A stretch of 64,000 bases of DNA from Aestuariivirga litoralis (GTDB taxonomy: Bacteria; Pseudomonadota; Alphaproteobacteria; Rhizobiales; Aestuariivirgaceae): NCBI RefSeq assembly GCF_003234965.1, contig NZ_QKVK01000008.1, forward strand, positions 1 to 64,000, read 5' to 3'. Below the pieces are notes generated by a model. That model searched no databases, was not told where the DNA came from, and saw only the letters and a list, made by a program, of their open reading frames with translations. Below are positions 54,422 through 63,943 of the stretch, piece by piece. Both the position numbers and the translations under genes were made by a program. Every line of letters begins with the position of its first letter. Positions within the stretch are counted from its first letter, which is position 1.

Positions 54422-54500
54422 CGTCATCTTCGCCGGGCTTGTCCCGGCGATCCTTTCGGTGGCCATGCAAGGGATGCCCGGGACAAGCCTGGGCATGATG
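54422..54500. repeat. Palindromic repeat family B, copy 5
   Basis: CGTCATCTTCGCCGGGCTTG opens the first stem-loop, and GCCCGGGACAAGCCTGGGCA the second, ending ATGATG. It starts 20 bases after the ribF stop and ends 15 bases before the convergent DMT gene stop. The left end is slightly changed relative to other copies. Confidence 0.85.
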
Positions 54501-54515
54501 TGACGTGGGGTCCCG

Positions 54516-55418
54516 TCAGTGCGCTGCTTCGACCGCCATCAGCGCCTCTGCCTTCCGCTGCCGGCCATCGAGCCAGATGATGGCGAGCCCCGCCAGCGCC
54601 ACCAGCAGCATGCCGGCGATGGCCAGCCGGTTGGGGACTTCGCCGAAGATCACGAGGCCCGAGAGCACCGCCCAGATGGTGAGCGTGTACATGAAGGGCG
54701 CCACGGTGCGCGCCTCGCCGAGGCGGTAGGTGAGGTAGAGCAGCAGATGGCCGGCGACCGCCATGGTGCCGGAGACGACCATCAGCAGGATCTCACGCGG
54801 GCCGGGCATGACGGGGGCCTCGACCGCCAGCATGCCGGCGAGCCCGGTGAGGGTGAGCACGGTGATGACGGTGAGGGCCGCCACCAGCGGCGGCATGCCC
54901 TTCGGCACGTTCGGCGTGAGGAGGTCGCGGATCGCCGAGGCGATGGCGGTGATGAAGGCGAGGCTGGCGAGCGGCGACACGGCACCTGAGCCGGGCTGGG
55001 CCACCAGCATGGCGCCGGCGATGCCCACCAGGATCAGGAACAGGCGCTGGCCGCCCAGATGCTCGCCGCGGAAGGCCCAGGCGCCGAGCAGCACGAAGAG
55101 CGGGCAGGTCTGGACGATGGCGGTGAGGTCGGCAATGGCGATGAAGCCCAGCGCGAAGATGAAGCTGAGGTTGGCGATGGTCTCCAGCACGCCGCGCGCC
55201 ACCAGCCACTTGTCGAACATGCGGCGGATGCTGCCGGCCTGGCCGAGCGCCAGGATGAGCCCCAGGCAGACGGTGAGCGACACGAGCCCGCGCATCAGCA
55301 TCAGCTCGAACAGCGGCGCGTGCTCCATGGCCAGCTTCATGCAGCTGTCGGAGGCCACGAAGGAGCCCATGGACACGACCATGGCAAGGATGGCGCGGAG
55401 AGTGTTGTGGCTGGTCAT
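54516..55418 (-). CDS. DMT-superfamily (EamA) exporter
   Basis: A 300-residue ten-helix transporter made of two EamA halves, with SFIFALGFIAIADLTAIVQTCPLF in the first half and PFMYTLTIWAVLSGLVIFGE in the second. It probably exports amino acids or other small metabolites. Cargo unknown. It is the 3'-most gene of a minus-strand run that includes ubiA and cysQ, though an 79-base gap to the DUF4170 gene may hold its own promoter. Confidence 0.9.
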   Translation of the reverse strand: MTSHNTLRAILAMVVSMGSFVASDSCMKLAMEHAPLFELMLMRGLVSLTVCLGLILALGQAGSIRRMFDKWLVARGVLETIANLSFIFALGFIAIADLTAIVQTCPLFVLLGAWAFRGEHLGGQRLFLILVGIAGAMLVAQPGSGAVSPLASLAFITAIASAIRDLLTPNVPKGMPPLVAALTVITVLTLTGLAGMLAVEAPVMPGPREILLMVVSGTMAVAGHLLLYLTYRLGEARTVAPFMYTLTIWAVLSGLVIFGEVPNRLAIAGMLLVALAGLAIIWLDGRQRKAEALMAVEAAH

Positions 55419-55497
55419 CGGTCCGGCCTCTTAGGCGCGAGGGCTGCTGCGCCGCAACGGCCAGAAACGGCGGCGGGCCATGCCCGCCGTGCCGGGC

Positions 55498-55752
55498 TCA
55501 GGGCGCCTGCTGGGTCGAGGGATCGAGGATGCGGTGCAGGTGGACGATGAAATAGCGCGTCTGGGCGCTGTCCAGCGTCTCGCGCGCCTTGACCAGCCAG
55601 GCCTGGTAGGCCGAGGCATAATCCGGGAAGAAGCCCACCACGTCCAGCCTGGCGAGGTCCTTGAAGGTCACCTGGTCGACATCGGTGAGTTCGCCCCCGA
55701 AGACGAGGTGCAGGAGCTGCTGGTCGGGTTTGGCGGGGGTCTTGGTCATCAT
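55498..55752 (-). CDS. DUF4170 domain protein
   Basis: An 84-residue soluble protein recognised as DUF4170 by LLHLVFGGELTDV near residue 13, VVGFFPDYASAYQAWLVKA and YFIVHLHRILDP. The family is nearly confined to alphaproteobacteria and its function is unknown. It lies ten bases after the cysQ stop, a neighbourhood often kept in this group. Confidence 0.88.
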   Translation of the reverse strand: MMTKTPAKPDQQLLHLVFGGELTDVDQVTFKDLARLDVVGFFPDYASAYQAWLVKARETLDSAQTRYFIVHLHRILDPSTQQAP

Positions 55753-55762
55753 GTCCTCAGGG

Positions 55763-56554
55763 CTAGTCCGTTGAGCGCCGGGCAGCGCTCAATGCTTCGA
55801 TCAGCGCCGCGTGGCGCTTCGCACCTGCAGCAACGAGGCCTTGCTGCCACGGCTCAGGCCGATTGTAAATGTATCCTTCGCCGGAGGAGCCGGAAACCCG
55901 GCCGCCGGCCTCCGCGACCAGCAATTCGCCCGCCGCCAGGTCCCAGTCATTGCGCCTGCCGATGGAGACAGCCCCGTCGAGGCGGCCCGCCGCCACATGG
56001 GCCAGGCGCAGCTGGAGGGGCAGCGCGCCCGAGGGGTCGGGGGCGATTCCGAGATCGGCGAGGCTGGCCAGTGCCTTGCGGTTTCCGGCGATATGGGCGC
56101 CTGCGAGCGAGGCCGGATCGGCCAGGGCAAGGCGGGTGCCGTTGAGCAGGGCGCCCCCGCCTGCCGTGGCGGTGAAGAATTCATTATGGCGCGGGGTGAA
56201 GACGGCGGCGAGCACCGGGCGGCCCTTCACCGCTAATGCGGCCGCCACGCACCATTCCCGGCGCCCCTCGAGGAAGGCGCGGGTGCCGTCGATCGGATCG
56301 ATGATCCACAGCCGGTCGCGGGCCATGCGGGCTGCGGGCTCGTCGGGGGTTTCCTCCGACAGCCAGCCATCATCGGGGCGTGCCGCGCGCAGGCGCTGCT
56401 CGAAGAGGGCGTTGATGGCGAGGTCGCCCTCGGTGACGTGGCTGCCGTCAGGCTTTGTCCAGTGCCTCAGGTCCTTCTTGCGGCCGATGGCAAGGCCCAG
56501 TTCGCCCGCCTCGCGCACCACGTCGCAGAGCAGGTCGGCGTCAGACACCGGCAA
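55763..56554 (-). CDS. cysQ: 3'(2'),5'-bisphosphate nucleotidase, CysQ / inositol monophosphatase family
   Basis: A 263-residue Mg-dependent, Li-sensitive phosphatase. The metal motif is IIDPIDGTRAFLEG, with an earlier Glu in VTEGDLAIN and LSEETPDE, and the last Asp in NDWDLAAGELLVAEAGG. It probably clears 3'-phosphoadenosine 5'-phosphate from sulfur metabolism; inositol or histidinol phosphate are alternatives. Its start overlaps pmbA by 14 bases. Confidence 0.9.
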   Translation of the reverse strand: MPVSDADLLCDVVREAGELGLAIGRKKDLRHWTKPDGSHVTEGDLAINALFEQRLRAARPDDGWLSEETPDEPAARMARDRLWIIDPIDGTRAFLEGRREWCVAAALAVKGRPVLAAVFTPRHNEFFTATAGGGALLNGTRLALADPASLAGAHIAGNRKALASLADLGIAPDPSGALPLQLRLAHVAAGRLDGAVSIGRRNDWDLAAGELLVAEAGGRVSGSSGEGYIYNRPEPWQQGLVAAGAKRHAALIEALSAARRSTD

Positions 56555-57863
56555 TGGTCAGGCCTTCGACGAGGCAGTTGGGAGCCGATACCGAGGAACG
56601 GAACTCGAGGTTCGAGGCGGGCCGGATGGTGCGGAACATGTCCTTCAGGTTTCCGGCGATGGTGATCTCGCTCACCGGGAAGGTCAGCTCGCCATTCTCG
56701 ATCCAGAAGCCGGAGGCACCGCGGCTGTAGTCGCCCGTCACGTTGTTGATCGAGGAGCCGATGAGTTCGGTGACGTAGAGGCCCTGCTTCAGCGACCTGA
56801 TCTGGTCCTCCGGCGTTTCCGTGCTCGCGGGCAGGAAGACGTTGGAGGTCGACGGCCCGCCGCGCGAGCCCTGGCCGGTGGGGGCGAGCCCGAGCTGGCG
56901 CGCCGCGCGCAGATCGAGGATCCAGCCCGTGAGCACGCCCTGGTCGATGAGGTTGCGCCTGTGGCAGGCCAGGCCTTCGCCGTCGAAGGGGCGCGAGCCG
57001 TGGCCGCGCAGCATGTGCGGGTCCTCGACGATGGTGATGTGGGGGCCGAAGATCTGCTGGCCCATCGCATCCTTGAGGAAGGAGGTGCCGCGCGCGATGG
57101 CGGCACCATTGATGGCGCCGAGCAGGTGGCCGATGAGGCCGGAGGCGACGCGGCGGTCATAGATCACCGGCACCGACTGCGACTTCACCTTGCGCGGGTT
57201 GATGCGCTCCACCGCGCGTTCGCCCGCAGTGCGGCCGATCACCTCGGGCGCGCGCAGGTCGACGAAGTGGACGGCGGAGGAATAGTCATAGTCGCGCTGC
57301 ATGGCGAGGCCCTCGCCGGCGATGGCCGACATGGAAACACCCACACCCGTGCGCCGGTAGCCTTGCGCGAAGCCGTTGGAGATGACGATGCCCACCGAGG
57401 TCTCGGAGCGCGAGGCGCCTGCACCGGACGACTTGCTGACGCCCTTCACGGCCAGACCCGCCGCCTCGGCGCGCTTCGCCAGCTCTTCGAGCTTTGCCGG
57501 ATCGGGCAGGTCGGTGGCGGCGAGGTCGAGTTCGGGGATCTCGGTGGCCAGCTGGTCCGGATCGGCGATCCCTGCATGGGGGTCGGGCGGGGCGAGCTTC
57601 GCCATGCGCAGCGCATTCTCGGCGAGGCGGTGGATCGCCTCCTTCGTCAGCACGCTGCCGGAGATCGAGGCGGAGGACTTGCCGGCGAAGACCTTGAGCG
57701 AGATGTCGCGGGCTTCCGACTGCTCCACCTTCTCGATCCTGCCGTCAAGCACGGAGATTTCGGTGGAGCGGCCATCGGCGGCCACGGCATGGACGGCGTC
57801 GGCGCCGAGTTTCCGGGCATGAGCCACGGCGAGGCCGGCCAGGTCGAGGAGATCGTCGGTCAT
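56541..57863 (-). CDS. pmbA: TldD/PmbA family metalloprotease subunit
   Basis: A 440-residue PmbA/TldE protein. In E. coli PmbA and TldD form a protease that matures microcin B17 and breaks down CcdA; here a more general role is likely. Features include GRIEKVEQSEARDISLKVF, SVGIVISNGFAQGYRRTG and NNVTGDYSRGASGFWIENG near the end. The HExxxH motif of TldD is absent, as expected for the PmbA half. tldD is not in the window. Confidence 0.93.
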   Translation of the reverse strand: MTDDLLDLAGLAVAHARKLGADAVHAVAADGRSTEISVLDGRIEKVEQSEARDISLKVFAGKSSASISGSVLTKEAIHRLAENALRMAKLAPPDPHAGIADPDQLATEIPELDLAATDLPDPAKLEELAKRAEAAGLAVKGVSKSSGAGASRSETSVGIVISNGFAQGYRRTGVGVSMSAIAGEGLAMQRDYDYSSAVHFVDLRAPEVIGRTAGERAVERINPRKVKSQSVPVIYDRRVASGLIGHLLGAINGAAIARGTSFLKDAMGQQIFGPHITIVEDPHMLRGHGSRPFDGEGLACHRRNLIDQGVLTGWILDLRAARQLGLAPTGQGSRGGPSTSNVFLPASTETPEDQIRSLKQGLYVTELIGSSINNVTGDYSRGASGFWIENGELTFPVSEITIAGNLKDMFRTIRPASNLEFRSSVSAPNCLVEGLTIAGV

Positions 57864-58798
57864 ATGAGGAGTGAATCCAGGAGGAAGCCGAAACTGATGA
57901 TGAGGCCAAATATGCGGTTTGACCGGAAAAGTTCAAGGCAGCGCGGGCCATTGTCGGGCGCGAAGCGGGCGAGCTGCCAGGCTGCCTGCAGGGCTGCGGC
58001 GGCAACCCCCACATGGGCGATGATCGAACCGCCCGCCAGCCACGCCGCGGCATCGATCAGGGCAATGGCAAGGGCGAAGAAGACGGCCAGCCACCACAGC
58101 GACCGGTCGCCGAACTTCAGCGCGGTGGACTTGAGGCCGATCAGCGCATCGTCCTCCTTGTCCTGGTGGGCGTAGATCGTGTCATAGGCCAGCGTCCAGC
58201 TGACGCCGCCGGCATAGAGCAGCAGGGGCGCGGGCGACAGCGTGCCGTGGACAGCGCTCCAGCCCACCAGCGCGCCCCAGTTGAAGGCCAGTCCCAGCAC
58301 CGCCTGCGGCCAGTAGGTGATGCGCTTCATGAAGGGATAGACGGCGACGACGAGAAGCGAGGCCGCACCCGTCACCACGGTGAACCAGTTGAACTGGAGC
58401 AGGATGACGAGGCCGAGCAGGCAGAGCAGCACGAGGAAGGCCAGCGCCTGCTTCACGCTCACCTGCCCCGCCGGGATGGGGCGCAGCCTGGTGCGCTCGA
58501 CGCGGCCGTCGAAATTGCGGTCGGCGATGTCATTGAGCGTGCAGCCCGCGCCGCGCATGATGATGGCGCCGACGAGGAAGAGCAGCGCATACCACGGGCT
58601 CGGCAGGCCGCCGCCATTGGCGATCTGGCCCAGCGTGAGGCCCCACCAGCAGGGCAGCAGGAGCAGCCACCAGCCGATCGGCCGTTCGAGCCGCATCAGC
58701 CGCGCATAGGGCCGCGCCCAACCCGGCAGCGCACGGTCGGCCCAATGGTCCGGCAGCGCGTCGGCGATGCGGGTTTCGGGGTGGCCGGCCTTGCTCAT
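57860..58798 (-). CDS. ubiA: 4-hydroxybenzoate polyprenyltransferase
   Basis: UbiA attaches the isoprenoid tail to 4-hydroxybenzoate in ubiquinone synthesis at the inner membrane. The 312-residue protein has the two Asp-rich Mg-diphosphate motifs, NDIADRNFD near 98 and YDTIYAHQDKEDD near 225, and eight or nine membrane helices. The start at 58798 gives the usual length. It overlaps the pmbA start by four bases. Confidence 0.95.
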   Translation of the reverse strand: MSKAGHPETRIADALPDHWADRALPGWARPYARLMRLERPIGWWLLLLPCWWGLTLGQIANGGGLPSPWYALLFLVGAIIMRGAGCTLNDIADRNFDGRVERTRLRPIPAGQVSVKQALAFLVLLCLLGLVILLQFNWFTVVTGAASLLVVAVYPFMKRITYWPQAVLGLAFNWGALVGWSAVHGTLSPAPLLLYAGGVSWTLAYDTIYAHQDKEDDALIGLKSTALKFGDRSLWWLAVFFALAIALIDAAAWLAGGSIIAHVGVAAAALQAAWQLARFAPDNGPRCLELFRSNRIFGLIISFGFLLDSLLI

Positions 58799-58846
58799 TC
58801 TTGATTTCTGGCTTCGCTCATGGCGGCGGTGTACACCGGGCGCACC

Positions 58847-59581
58847 ATGAAGACCACCCCTCGCCTCCACCTCGACGCGGAGCTCGGCCACCAGCGGGAG
58901 ATCGCGCTGGAACGCGAGCAGGCGCATTACCTCGCGGGCGTGCTGCGGCTGTCCGCCGGCGACCCCGTCTCGGTGTTCAATGCGCGCGACGGGGAGTGGC
59001 TGGCCTATCTGACCGAGGTCACCAGGAAGGGTGTCCGCATCCGCTGCGAGCGGCAGGTCTCGGCCGTGATGCCGCCGCCGGACATCGACTATTGCTTCGC
59101 GCCGCTCAAGCATGCGCGGCTCGATTATGTGGTGCAGAAGGCCACCGAACTGGGCGCGCGGCGGCTGAGGCCCGTCATCACCCGGCGCACCATCGCGGAG
59201 CGGGTGAACCTCGAGCGCATGACGGCCAATGTCATCGAGGCGGCCGAGCAGTGCAACCTGGTGTTCGTGCCGGAGGTGCATGAGCCGGTGAAGCTGCCAA
59301 AGCTGCTGCTGGAGTGGGAGAAGGACCGCGCGCTGGTCTATTGTGACGAGACGGCAACCATCGCCGATCCGCTCGCGGCGCTGAAATCGCTTCGATCGCC
59401 CGCGGCGGTGCTGATCGGGCCCGAGGGCGGCTTCACCGATGACGAGAAGGTGCTGCTGAAGTCGCTGCCCTTCGTCACGGCCATTTCACTGGGGCCGCGC
59501 ATCATGCGGGCGGACACGGCGGCGGTGGCGGCGCTGACGCTGGTGCAGGCCGTGCTGGGCGACTGGCATCACAAGCCCTGA
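58847..59581 (+). CDS. rsmE: 16S rRNA m3U1498 methyltransferase
   Basis: A 244-residue SPOUT methyltransferase that modifies U1498 of 16S rRNA. The C-terminal knot has GPEGGFTDDE and ISLGPRIMRADTAAVAAL, and KATELGARRLRPVITRRT marks the middle. The N-terminal PUA-like part begins near LHLDAEL. I use the ATG at 58847; one at 58820 is in frame. Divergent from ubiA. Confidence 0.94.
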   Translation: MKTTPRLHLDAELGHQREIALEREQAHYLAGVLRLSAGDPVSVFNARDGEWLAYLTEVTRKGVRIRCERQVSAVMPPPDIDYCFAPLKHARLDYVVQKATELGARRLRPVITRRTIAERVNLERMTANVIEAAEQCNLVFVPEVHEPVKLPKLLLEWEKDRALVYCDETATIADPLAALKSLRSPAAVLIGPEGGFTDDEKVLLKSLPFVTAISLGPRIMRADTAAVAALTLVQAVLGDWHHKP

Positions 59582-59662
59582 TGGGCCCATTCCGAATCTT
59601 CGCTTGCCGGATGGAGGCCCGCCGCCTACATCCTCGGACACAATTTTGACAGGATCGACCCC

Positions 59663-61045
59663 GTGAGCGGACCCGCCCCCGACAGCCCCAAGGCGCGCAT
59701 GCCCATCGAGACCAAGGCCCAGCTCATCGAGGAACTGGCCTCGGGTTCCAAGCCCAAGGCGGAATGGAAGATCGGCACCGAGCACGAGAAGTTCCCCTTC
59801 CTCACCGACACGCTGCAGCCGGTGCCCTACCACGGGCCGCGCTCGATCAAGGCGCTGCTCGACGGCCTCAAGGACCGCTATGGCTGGACCGGCGTCTATG
59901 AGGGCGAGAACATCATCGCATTGTCGGACCCCAATGGCCTCGGCAACGTCTCGCTCGAGCCGGGCGGCCAGTTCGAGCTTTCCGGTGCGCCGCTCGATAC
60001 GGTGCATGACACCTGCGAGGAGGTGCATGAGCACCTGACACAGGTGCGCGAGGTGGGCGACAGGCTGGGGATCGGCTTCCTCGGGCTGGGCGCCTCGCCG
60101 CTGTGGAGCCTCGCCGAAACCCCCGTCATGCCCAAGGGCCGCTATGGCATCATGGCGCCCTACATGGACAAGGTGGGTACCAAGGGCCGCGACATGATGT
60201 TCCGCACCTGCACGGTGCAGGTGAACCTCGACTTTGCCTCGGAAGCCGACATGGTGAAGAAGCTGCGCGTGTCGCTGGCGCTGCAGCCGGTCGCAACGGC
60301 GCTATTTGCCGACTCGCCCTTCCTCGACGGCAAGCCCAATGGCTTCCTGTCCTATCGTTCGGAGGTGTGGCGCGACACCGACAATGCCCGCGCCGGCATG
60401 CTGCCCTTCGCCTTCGAGGATGGCTTCGGCTTCGAGCGCTATGTCGATTATGCGCTCGACGTGCCGATGTATTTCGTGATGCGGGATGGCAAGTACATCA
60501 ACACGTCGGGTGAAAGCTTCCGCGCCTTCCTCGATGGCCGGTTGCCGCAGCTGCCGGGCGAGAAGCCGGTGATGAAGGACTGGGCCGACCACCTCACCAC
60601 CATTTTCCCCGAGGTGCGGCTCAAGAAATACCTCGAGCAGCGCGGTGCCGATTCCGGCCCGTGGCGCCGCCTCTGCGCGTTGCCCGCCCTGTGGGTGGGG
60701 CTGCTCTACGAACAGTCCTCGCTCGATGCCGCCTGGGACCTGGTGAAGGACTGGACGGCGGAGGAGCGCCAGAAGCTGCGCGACGACGTGCCCCGGCAGG
60801 CGCTGCACGCGACGATCCGTGGACGGAAGGTCCAGGACATCGCCAGGGAAGTGCTGGCGATCGCCCGCGCCGGACTCGAGGCGCGCGGCAGGCACGGCTG
60901 CAAGGGCAAGACGGAGGCCGCCTTCCTCGACCCGCTGGACGAGATCGCGCAGAGCGGCAAGACGGCGGCCGAGAACCTGCTCGCCCTCTACAATGGCGAC
61001 TGGCACCAGGACGTGACACGGGTGTTCCGCGACTTCGCCTATTGA
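59663..61045 (+). CDS. gshA: Glutamate-cysteine ligase, plant/alphaproteobacterial type
   Basis: A 460-residue GCS2-family enzyme for the first step of glutathione synthesis. The family landmarks are WKIGTEHEKFPF near 30, EPGGQFELSGAPL near 100, and FRTCTVQVNLDF. It starts with GTG after AGGATCG; an ATG at 59699 is a lesser option. The eukaryote-like type is normal in this group. Confidence 0.94.
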   Translation: MSGPAPDSPKARMPIETKAQLIEELASGSKPKAEWKIGTEHEKFPFLTDTLQPVPYHGPRSIKALLDGLKDRYGWTGVYEGENIIALSDPNGLGNVSLEPGGQFELSGAPLDTVHDTCEEVHEHLTQVREVGDRLGIGFLGLGASPLWSLAETPVMPKGRYGIMAPYMDKVGTKGRDMMFRTCTVQVNLDFASEADMVKKLRVSLALQPVATALFADSPFLDGKPNGFLSYRSEVWRDTDNARAGMLPFAFEDGFGFERYVDYALDVPMYFVMRDGKYINTSGESFRAFLDGRLPQLPGEKPVMKDWADHLTTIFPEVRLKKYLEQRGADSGPWRRLCALPALWVGLLYEQSSLDAAWDLVKDWTAEERQKLRDDVPRQALHATIRGRKVQDIAREVLAIARAGLEARGRHGCKGKTEAAFLDPLDEIAQSGKTAAENLLALYNGDWHQDVTRVFRDFAY

Positions 61046-61132
61046 CGAAGCTGACAACTGGAAAGCCGGTCGCTATAAATCCTTCAGGCACCACCGCGGC
61101 ATCCAGCCGTCCGGGCAGGAGGGGTTCCAGAC

Positions 61133-62905
61133 GTGCAGGACGATCGCGAGCTGCTCCGCGAATATCGCGAGACGCGCCAGGCCCTGTCCGAGCTGGCGGC
61201 CATCTACAATGACGCGCCCGTGGGCCTTGCCGTCGTCGGCGCCGACTTCCGCTTCCAGCGCATCAACAACCGGCTTGCCGAACTGAACGGCGTTGCCGTC
61301 GAGGACCATATCGGACGAACCATCCGCGAAGTGGTGCCGAAACTCGCCGACATCGGCGAAAGCCTGGTGCGCAAGGTGGTGGAAACGGGTGAGTCGATCC
61401 TGAATCTGGAGATCGAGGGCGAAACGGCCGCACAGCCGGGCGTGCGCCGGAGCTTCCTCGAGCACTGGTCGCCGATCCGCGACGAGGAGGGCCGCGTTAT
61501 CGCCGTCAACATCGTGGCCGAGGAAACCACCGCGCAGAAGCGCGCCGTCCGCGCGCTGCAGGCCAGCGAGGCCACGGTGCGCAACGTGCTGAACTCGATG
61601 GGCGACGCCTTCCTCGTCCTCGACAGGGAGTTCCGTGTCACGCTGGTCAACAGCGAGGCAGCGCGCATCAGCGGCAAGACACCCGAGGAGATGGTGAAAC
61701 GCCCGTTCTGGGAGCTGTGGCCCGACGTCGTCGGCTCGCCCTTCGAGGCGATGCTGCGCGACGTCATGAGGGACAAGCTGCCGGGCCTGCTGGAATATCA
61801 CTGCGCGACCGCGACGCGTGCACTGTGGCTCGACATTTCCGCCTATCCCACCTCGGATGGCGTGGCCATGTTCTACCGCGACATCAGCACGAGGAAGGAG
61901 GCGGAGGACCAGCTGCGGCGCAGCGAAAGCCGCCTCGAGACGGCGCTGCGGGCCGGCAAGCTCGGCGTCTTCGAAGTCACCTACCGGCCGCAGATGCACT
62001 ACTACTGGGACAGCACGGTGCGGCAGATCTGGGGCCTCGGGCCCGAGGACGAGGTCACCGACGCCGTCTACTGGGACTCGCTTCACCCGGAGGACAAGCC
62101 CCGCATCATCGCCGTGGGCGAAGAGATCATGGCCAGGGCGGCGCCCCGGCGCATCGATTCGCAATACCGCATCATCCGCTGGTCGGACGGCGCGGTGCGC
62201 TGGGTGAATGTGGCGCTCGACATCATCTGCGATGCGCAGGGTCCCTACAAGATGATCGGCACCATCCAGGACATCACCGAGCGCAAGGCGGCGGAGGAAC
62301 ATGCGCAGCTGCTGATGCGCGAGATCAACCACCGCTCCAAGAACCTTCTCGCCGTGGTGCAGGCCATCGCCCAGCAAATGGCAAAGACCAGCGACATCGA
62401 AACCTTTCCGCAGCGCTTCGCCGAAAGGCTGGCGGGGCTCGCCTCGTCACAGGACCTGCTGGTCAGGAACTACTGGAAGGGCGTGCCGCTGCGCGAACTC
62501 GTCGCCTCGCAGCTGTCCCACTACCAGCACCTGATCGGCGGCCGCATCCTGCTGCAGGGGCCGGAGGTGCGCATCGCGCCCGGCGCGGCGCAGAACCTCG
62601 GCATGGCGCTGCATGAGCTTGGCACCAATGCCGCCAAGTACGGCGCCCTCTCGGGCGACAGGGGCGAGGTGGTGATCGCCTGGCAGCTGGCGCCCGGCGC
62701 GGAGGGGGAAAAGGACTTCGTTCTGAGTTGGACGGAGCGCAACGGGCCGCCGGTCACGCCGCCGACGCACAAGGGCCTTGGCTCCTTCATCGTGATGCGG
62801 CTGTTCAAGCATGCGCTCAGCGGCGAGGTGACCCAGGACTTCGCGCCCGACGGCGTCTGCTGGTCGATCCGCGCCTCCGCCGGCTCGATCCTCGAGGGCG
62901 ACTGA
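61133..62905 (+). CDS. PAS-domain HWE histidine kinase
   Basis: A 590-residue soluble sensor kinase. Three PAS domains run about 20-130 (YNDAPVGLAVVGADFRF), 150-260 (NSMGDAFLVLDREFRV) and 270-390 (the last followed by a PAC-like QDITERK). The HWE kinase core starts at REINHRSKN with phospho-acceptor His400; the N-box is LHELGTNAAKYGAL and the WxE motif SWTERNGPPV. GTG start after GGAGGGG. There are no membrane helices and no response regulator nearby, so it is an orphan; such kinases feed general stress or light/redox circuits. Confidence 0.93.
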   Translation: MQDDRELLREYRETRQALSELAAIYNDAPVGLAVVGADFRFQRINNRLAELNGVAVEDHIGRTIREVVPKLADIGESLVRKVVETGESILNLEIEGETAAQPGVRRSFLEHWSPIRDEEGRVIAVNIVAEETTAQKRAVRALQASEATVRNVLNSMGDAFLVLDREFRVTLVNSEAARISGKTPEEMVKRPFWELWPDVVGSPFEAMLRDVMRDKLPGLLEYHCATATRALWLDISAYPTSDGVAMFYRDISTRKEAEDQLRRSESRLETALRAGKLGVFEVTYRPQMHYYWDSTVRQIWGLGPEDEVTDAVYWDSLHPEDKPRIIAVGEEIMARAAPRRIDSQYRIIRWSDGAVRWVNVALDIICDAQGPYKMIGTIQDITERKAAEEHAQLLMREINHRSKNLLAVVQAIAQQMAKTSDIETFPQRFAERLAGLASSQDLLVRNYWKGVPLRELVASQLSHYQHLIGGRILLQGPEVRIAPGAAQNLGMALHELGTNAAKYGALSGDRGEVVIAWQLAPGAEGEKDFVLSWTERNGPPVTPPTHKGLGSFIVMRLFKHALSGEVTQDFAPDGVCWSIRASAGSILEGD

Positions 62906-62907
62906 GG

Positions 62908-63789
62908 CTATTCCGCCGCGATCATGCCGGGGCTGAGGTTGCCGAGGCTTTCCGCCACGTGGCGGGCCAGCGCATCGACCGCCGAACTCGCCCGGCCGGG
63001 CTTGCGCATCAGGCCGATCTGGAACTCGCCCAGCGACGGGAACCCGTCCTTCTCGGTCAGCACGCGCATGCCGGGGCGCACGCACATTTCAGGGACGGCG
63101 CCGACCGCCAGGCCCGACTGAACGGCGGCATTGACCGCGTTGGAATTGGGGCTCGAATAGGCGACGCGATACTTGCGGCCGGTCTTGTCCAGCGCGGCAA
63201 GCACGGTCGAGCGCCACTCGCAGCCGGCATGCGAGATGGCGAGCGGCATGACCTCGAGCAGATGCGTCGAATGGCGCGCCGAGGTGACCCAGACGAGCGG
63301 CTCGCGGCGCACCGGCTCATCGGTCTTGACGTTGCAGCCGAAGGTGACGAGTGCGAGGTCCATCTCGCCGCGCTTGGTGCGCTCGAAGAGAACGGAGGTG
63401 TTGAGGCAGTCGACGTCCACCGTCACCAGCGGATGGGTGCGCGCGAAGCGGGCGAGGATTTCCGGCAGGTAGCGGTCGGCATAATCGTCCGGCGTGCCGA
63501 AGCGCACCGTGCCGGTGAGTTCCGGGCGCTTGAAGGTGGCCACCGCCTCGTCGTTCAGCGCCACCAGGCGGCGGGCATATTCGACCAGCCTTTCGCCATC
63601 GGGCGTGAAGCGGCTGGCCCGGCCGTCGCGCGCGAAGAGCGGGCGGCCCAGGAGTTCCTCCAGCCGCTTCATCTGCATCGAGACGGCGGACTGGGTCTTG
63701 TTCACCTCCTCGGCGGCGCGGGTGAAGCTGCCGGTGTCGGAAATGGCGAGGAAGGTCTTGAGGAGGTCGATGTCGAGATTGGGGATCAT
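62908..63789 (-). CDS. LysR-family transcriptional regulator
   Basis: A 293-residue LysR regulator with the winged helix LLKTFLAISDTGSFTRAAEE and TQSAVSMQMKRLE (residues 8-42) and a substrate domain (about 92-290). It starts at the MIPNLDIDLLK ATG. Its stop is two bases from the convergent kinase stop. It is divergent from the gene beginning at 63944, which it may control along with itself. Effector unknown. Confidence 0.92.
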   Translation of the reverse strand: MIPNLDIDLLKTFLAISDTGSFTRAAEEVNKTQSAVSMQMKRLEELLGRPLFARDGRASRFTPDGERLVEYARRLVALNDEAVATFKRPELTGTVRFGTPDDYADRYLPEILARFARTHPLVTVDVDCLNTSVLFERTKRGEMDLALVTFGCNVKTDEPVRREPLVWVTSARHSTHLLEVMPLAISHAGCEWRSTVLAALDKTGRKYRVAYSSPNSNAVNAAVQSGLAVGAVPEMCVRPGMRVLTEKDGFPSLGEFQIGLMRKPGRASSAVDALARHVAESLGNLSPGMIAAE

Positions 63790-63837
63790 GGCAGCGCATC
63801 CATCACTGATCGTGATCGTTACTATAAAATACATTCG

Positions 63838-63850
63838 TTGGATAAATCAA
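63838..63850. promoter_or_regulatory. Candidate LysR box in the divergent promoter
   Basis: TTGGATAAATCAA fits the loose T-N11-A LysR pattern with TTG/CAA ends, in an AT-rich stretch that also holds TATAAAAT just to its left. It lies 49 bases from the LysR start and 94 from the other gene. No other structure is seen in the 154-base gap. Confidence 0.4.
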
Positions 63851-63943
63851 TGGGCCTCGTGCATTCTGCAACCATCGCAAGACGGAAACGGCAGACACGG
63901 CGGGTGAGGAATGGTCCTTCCCGTCCACGAGGAGGATTTTGCC